Source of the DNA: an uncultured Eubacterium sp.
GTDB taxonomy: Bacteria; Bacillota_A; Clostridia; Lachnospirales; Lachnospiraceae
Reading direction: 5' to 3'
Assembly: GCA_910589045.1 (NCBI GenBank)
Contig: CAJUSH010000009.1
Coordinates: 17,995-81,994 of the forward strand
Length of the DNA: 64,000 bases
In this document: piece by piece, positions 62,058-64,000 of the stretch
How positions within the stretch are numbered: position 1 is the stretch's first letter
Layout: each line of letters begins with the position of its first letter
Program-made: the position numbers and the translations under genes
Notes under the pieces: generated by a model
What the model was told of the DNA's origin: nothing
The model's input: only the letters and a program-made list of their open reading frames with translations
The model's database searches: none

Positions 62058-63950
62058 CTAAAACCGCAGATCCCCCGCAATCAGATAAAACAGCATCGCG
62101 CAGAAGCCCACGCCGAACAAAAACAGCCCGAAGGAAATGCTTCCGGTAATGATGAGGTTGTTCTGGCGCAGCTGATAGCTTTTGATCGCAAACCAGTGCA
62201 CATAATCTGTCTCAATCGGATGCTTGCGCCGCCAGGTATGATTTGCAGCATCCCGACATGCGTTCATGATGCGTCCCAGAACCCTTGTCAGGATATTGCC
62301 CTCCGCATAGTAGCGCGGCAAGGGCGCGTCGCGGTAGACCGTCTTTCGCAGGGCCACTACCGTCAAATCCACCGCACTGTCCGCGATGCGGCAGAAAAAG
62401 CACGCCAGCGCAGGCAGAAACCGCATCAGAACCGGGCGGTATACGACATTTTCCAGGTCAAGCCAGGCCGGCCAGCGGTTGACAAGCACACGCGCACCTG
62501 CCTCGTTCTTAACTGTAAGTCCCCGCCGGATGAGAAGCACGTAAACGATTCCGCCGATCACGATGGAATAGGCTGCGCCAAGCAGACTCTCCCCGCTGAA
62601 ATAAGAAACCGCGGCTCCCGTTTCCCCCAGCGCAAAAAATTCACCGCCAAAGGCCGCCGCCCTGTCCATCAGGCGATGGGGCATCCATCCCCAGAGCGCC
62701 AGCGCCGCCGCCGGAAGCCCCACGGCGGCCGCGCTGAGCGGCGTCACATAGTTCTTCTTTTCATCGTATGCTTTCTGCACCTTGTCATCCGTGTTCCTCT
62801 CGACAAAAATCGTCACAAACAGCTTTGTCATATAGGCAACCGTCATGCCGCCGCTGACAATAAAGAGAATCTCCACCACCTTAATCCAGCCGGTGCTCCC
62901 GTACTCCAGAATGCTCTCATGCAGCAGCGTCTTGCTGATATACCCGCTAAACAGCGGAATACCGCCGATCGCCAGCGCCCCCGTCAGAAAGCAGACCTTC
63001 AAAAACGGTTTTTTCCGTCCGAAGCCGCGGATAATGTTTAGATCCAGCCGGTGGGTATTCATATACACCACCCCCGCGGACAAAAACAGCACCAGCTTGA
63101 TAAGCGAATGATTCACCATGTGGAGCATCGCCCCGTGGGCCGCCAGCGCATGCTCCCCGCAGAGCAGGCTGCACATGCCAAGACCCACCGAAATAAACCC
63201 GATCTGTGAAACGGAGGAGCAGGCCAGCGTCCGCTTCAGATCGACGGAAAATACCGCCAGCACCGCGCCGATCACCATCGTACACGTTCCCAGCACAAGG
63301 AGCAGGCCGCCCCAGCTCTCATCCCCGCCGAAAATGCGGATGCTCAGCACGATCACACCGAAAATTCCGGTCTTTGTGAGCACACCGGAAAGGAGCGCCG
63401 AGGCCGGTGCCGGCGCCACCGGATGCGCCTTCGGAAGCCAGATGTGCAGCGGAAAAATACCCGCCTTCGCACCGAAGCCCGTCAAAATGCACACGCCCGC
63501 GGCATAGAGCATCGGCGTGCGTTCTCCCGTGCGCGCCAGCTCGCCCAGCGCCTCGAAATCCAGTGTTCCGTACATATGATAGAGCAAAAACAAACCCATA
63601 AGCATCGCAAGACCGCCGATGACCGCCACCGCAAGGTACGTGTCCGCCGCCCGCAGCGCCGCAGGCTTTTCCGTCTGTGCCACCCAGGTGTAGGAGGTAA
63701 AGGACATCAGCTCAAAAAAGATCAGCGCCGTAAAAAAATCCGCGGAAAAAAACACACCGAGGGTCGCCCCCAGCGTTACGGCCGTGAAAAAATAGTAGCG
63801 GCCCCGATGCTCCTCCCCCTTCATGTACTGCCGGGAGAGCGCAAGCGACATAAGCCATGCGAAAACCGTCACCGCCGCAAAGACGATGCGAAAGCCGTCC
63901 GCCGTAAAGCTCAGTCCATATCCACAAATTTCCGGAAGATACGATTTCAT
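62058..63950 (-). CDS. Proton-translocating antiporter-type subunit
   Basis: A 630-residue membrane protein of the complex I NuoL/MrpA/HyfB family with about 14 helices. The core has SFTSYTWVAQTEKPAALRAADTYLAVAVIGGLAMLMGLFLLYH (Glu and Lys channel residues) and AGIFPLHIWLPKAHPVAPAPASALLSGVLTKTGIFGVIVLS, the family signature. It pumps H+ or Na+ as part of a membrane-bound complex. The C-terminal 170 residues form an extension. An upstream gene seems to end two bp before its ATG. Confidence 0.85.
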   Translation of the reverse strand: MKSYLPEICGYGLSFTADGFRIVFAAVTVFAWLMSLALSRQYMKGEEHRGRYYFFTAVTLGATLGVFFSADFFTALIFFELMSFTSYTWVAQTEKPAALRAADTYLAVAVIGGLAMLMGLFLLYHMYGTLDFEALGELARTGERTPMLYAAGVCILTGFGAKAGIFPLHIWLPKAHPVAPAPASALLSGVLTKTGIFGVIVLSIRIFGGDESWGGLLLVLGTCTMVIGAVLAVFSVDLKRTLACSSVSQIGFISVGLGMCSLLCGEHALAAHGAMLHMVNHSLIKLVLFLSAGVVYMNTHRLDLNIIRGFGRKKPFLKVCFLTGALAIGGIPLFSGYISKTLLHESILEYGSTGWIKVVEILFIVSGGMTVAYMTKLFVTIFVERNTDDKVQKAYDEKKNYVTPLSAAAVGLPAAALALWGWMPHRLMDRAAAFGGEFFALGETGAAVSYFSGESLLGAAYSIVIGGIVYVLLIRRGLTVKNEAGARVLVNRWPAWLDLENVVYRPVLMRFLPALACFFCRIADSAVDLTVVALRKTVYRDAPLPRYYAEGNILTRVLGRIMNACRDAANHTWRRKHPIETDYVHWFAIKSYQLRQNNLIITGSISFGLFLFGVGFCAMLFYLIAGDLRF

Positions 63951-63952
63951 TT

Positions 63953-64000
63953 CTATAATCCGCCTTTCCGCTTCGCGAAAGCCACCGATGGGGTTATGAA
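63953..64000 (-). CDS. Possible 3' end of an upstream operon gene
   Basis: A minus-strand frame enters from the right edge and stops with TAG at 63953-63955, two bp before the antiporter start. Only 15 residues are in view, ending in KRKGGL. The tight spacing suggests a partner subunit gene, but it cannot be identified. Confidence 0.3.
   Translation of the reverse strand, partial: FITPSVAFAKRKGGL

Overview
The window is a moderately high-GC Firmicutes chromosome segment, best explained as a spore-forming Clostridia member of the Lachnospiraceae type. The indications are the two-domain ThyX, the DUF1002 protein, the BlaI/M56 pairs, the SpoIID-like and peptidoglycan-binding protein, the FtsX-type ABC transporter with its two-component system, strong AGGAGG ribosome binding sites and TTGACA/TATAAT promoters. 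I saw no rRNA, tRNA, CRISPR array, insertion sequence or phage gene.

Region 1 (about 1-21450) is an exopolysaccharide locus. A long minus-strand operon reads from 21450 down to 6355: a PqqD-like small protein, a pseudo-epimerase/PelD fusion that keeps a c-di-GMP I-site, a PelE-like TPR membrane protein, a large GT-C-like membrane protein, a DUF2194/PelA-like anchored protein, PelF, PelG, a DUF2304 membrane protein, a GT4 and a GT2 glycosyltransferase, and a DUF4832 protein started at TTG. A second, membrane-anchored DUF4832 protein on the plus strand meets it tail to tail with a 115-bp coding overlap. Beyond a divergent promoter region lie a NTP_transf_5 nucleotidyltransferase, an SCP2-like protein, an acidic Cys-rich protein with a leader-like N-terminus, a Wzx-type flippase and a truncated glycosyltransferase-like gene. 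The inferred theme is a c-di-GMP-gated Pel-type polymer made next to parts (PqqD, NTP_transf_5, leader-like peptide) that resemble RiPP gene sets. This is the most unusual part of the window.

Region 2 (21451-26425) holds a regulatory-looking leader with several hairpins, an ECF sigma factor with its membrane partner, a KtrA/KtrB potassium uptake pair and a MATE exporter.

Region 3 (26525-33724) carries two BlaI-M56 sensor pairs, each behind a promoter overlapped by two operator copies, flanking a DUF1848 protein and a YcxB-like protein. Neither M56 protein ends in a penicillin-binding domain.

Region 4 (33894-40618) holds a DUF1002 protein, an alpha/beta hydrolase, RecJ, a SpoIID-like/peptidoglycan-binding protein, CheY and a flavin reductase.

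Region 5 (40698-52142) is mainly housekeeping: ilvH, ilvB, a DHFR, a double-length ThyX, purD, purN, purM, purE, an M29 aminopeptidase, two small membrane proteins and pyrE.

Region 6 (52391-64000) contains an FtsX-type ABC transporter with an adjacent two-component system, a GH13 alpha-glucosidase, a ProX-like deacylase, LarE, TcdA and a proton-translocating antiporter subunit at the window edge. Four related short intergenic repeats (core GTGAANNGTAAC) are scattered through the window.
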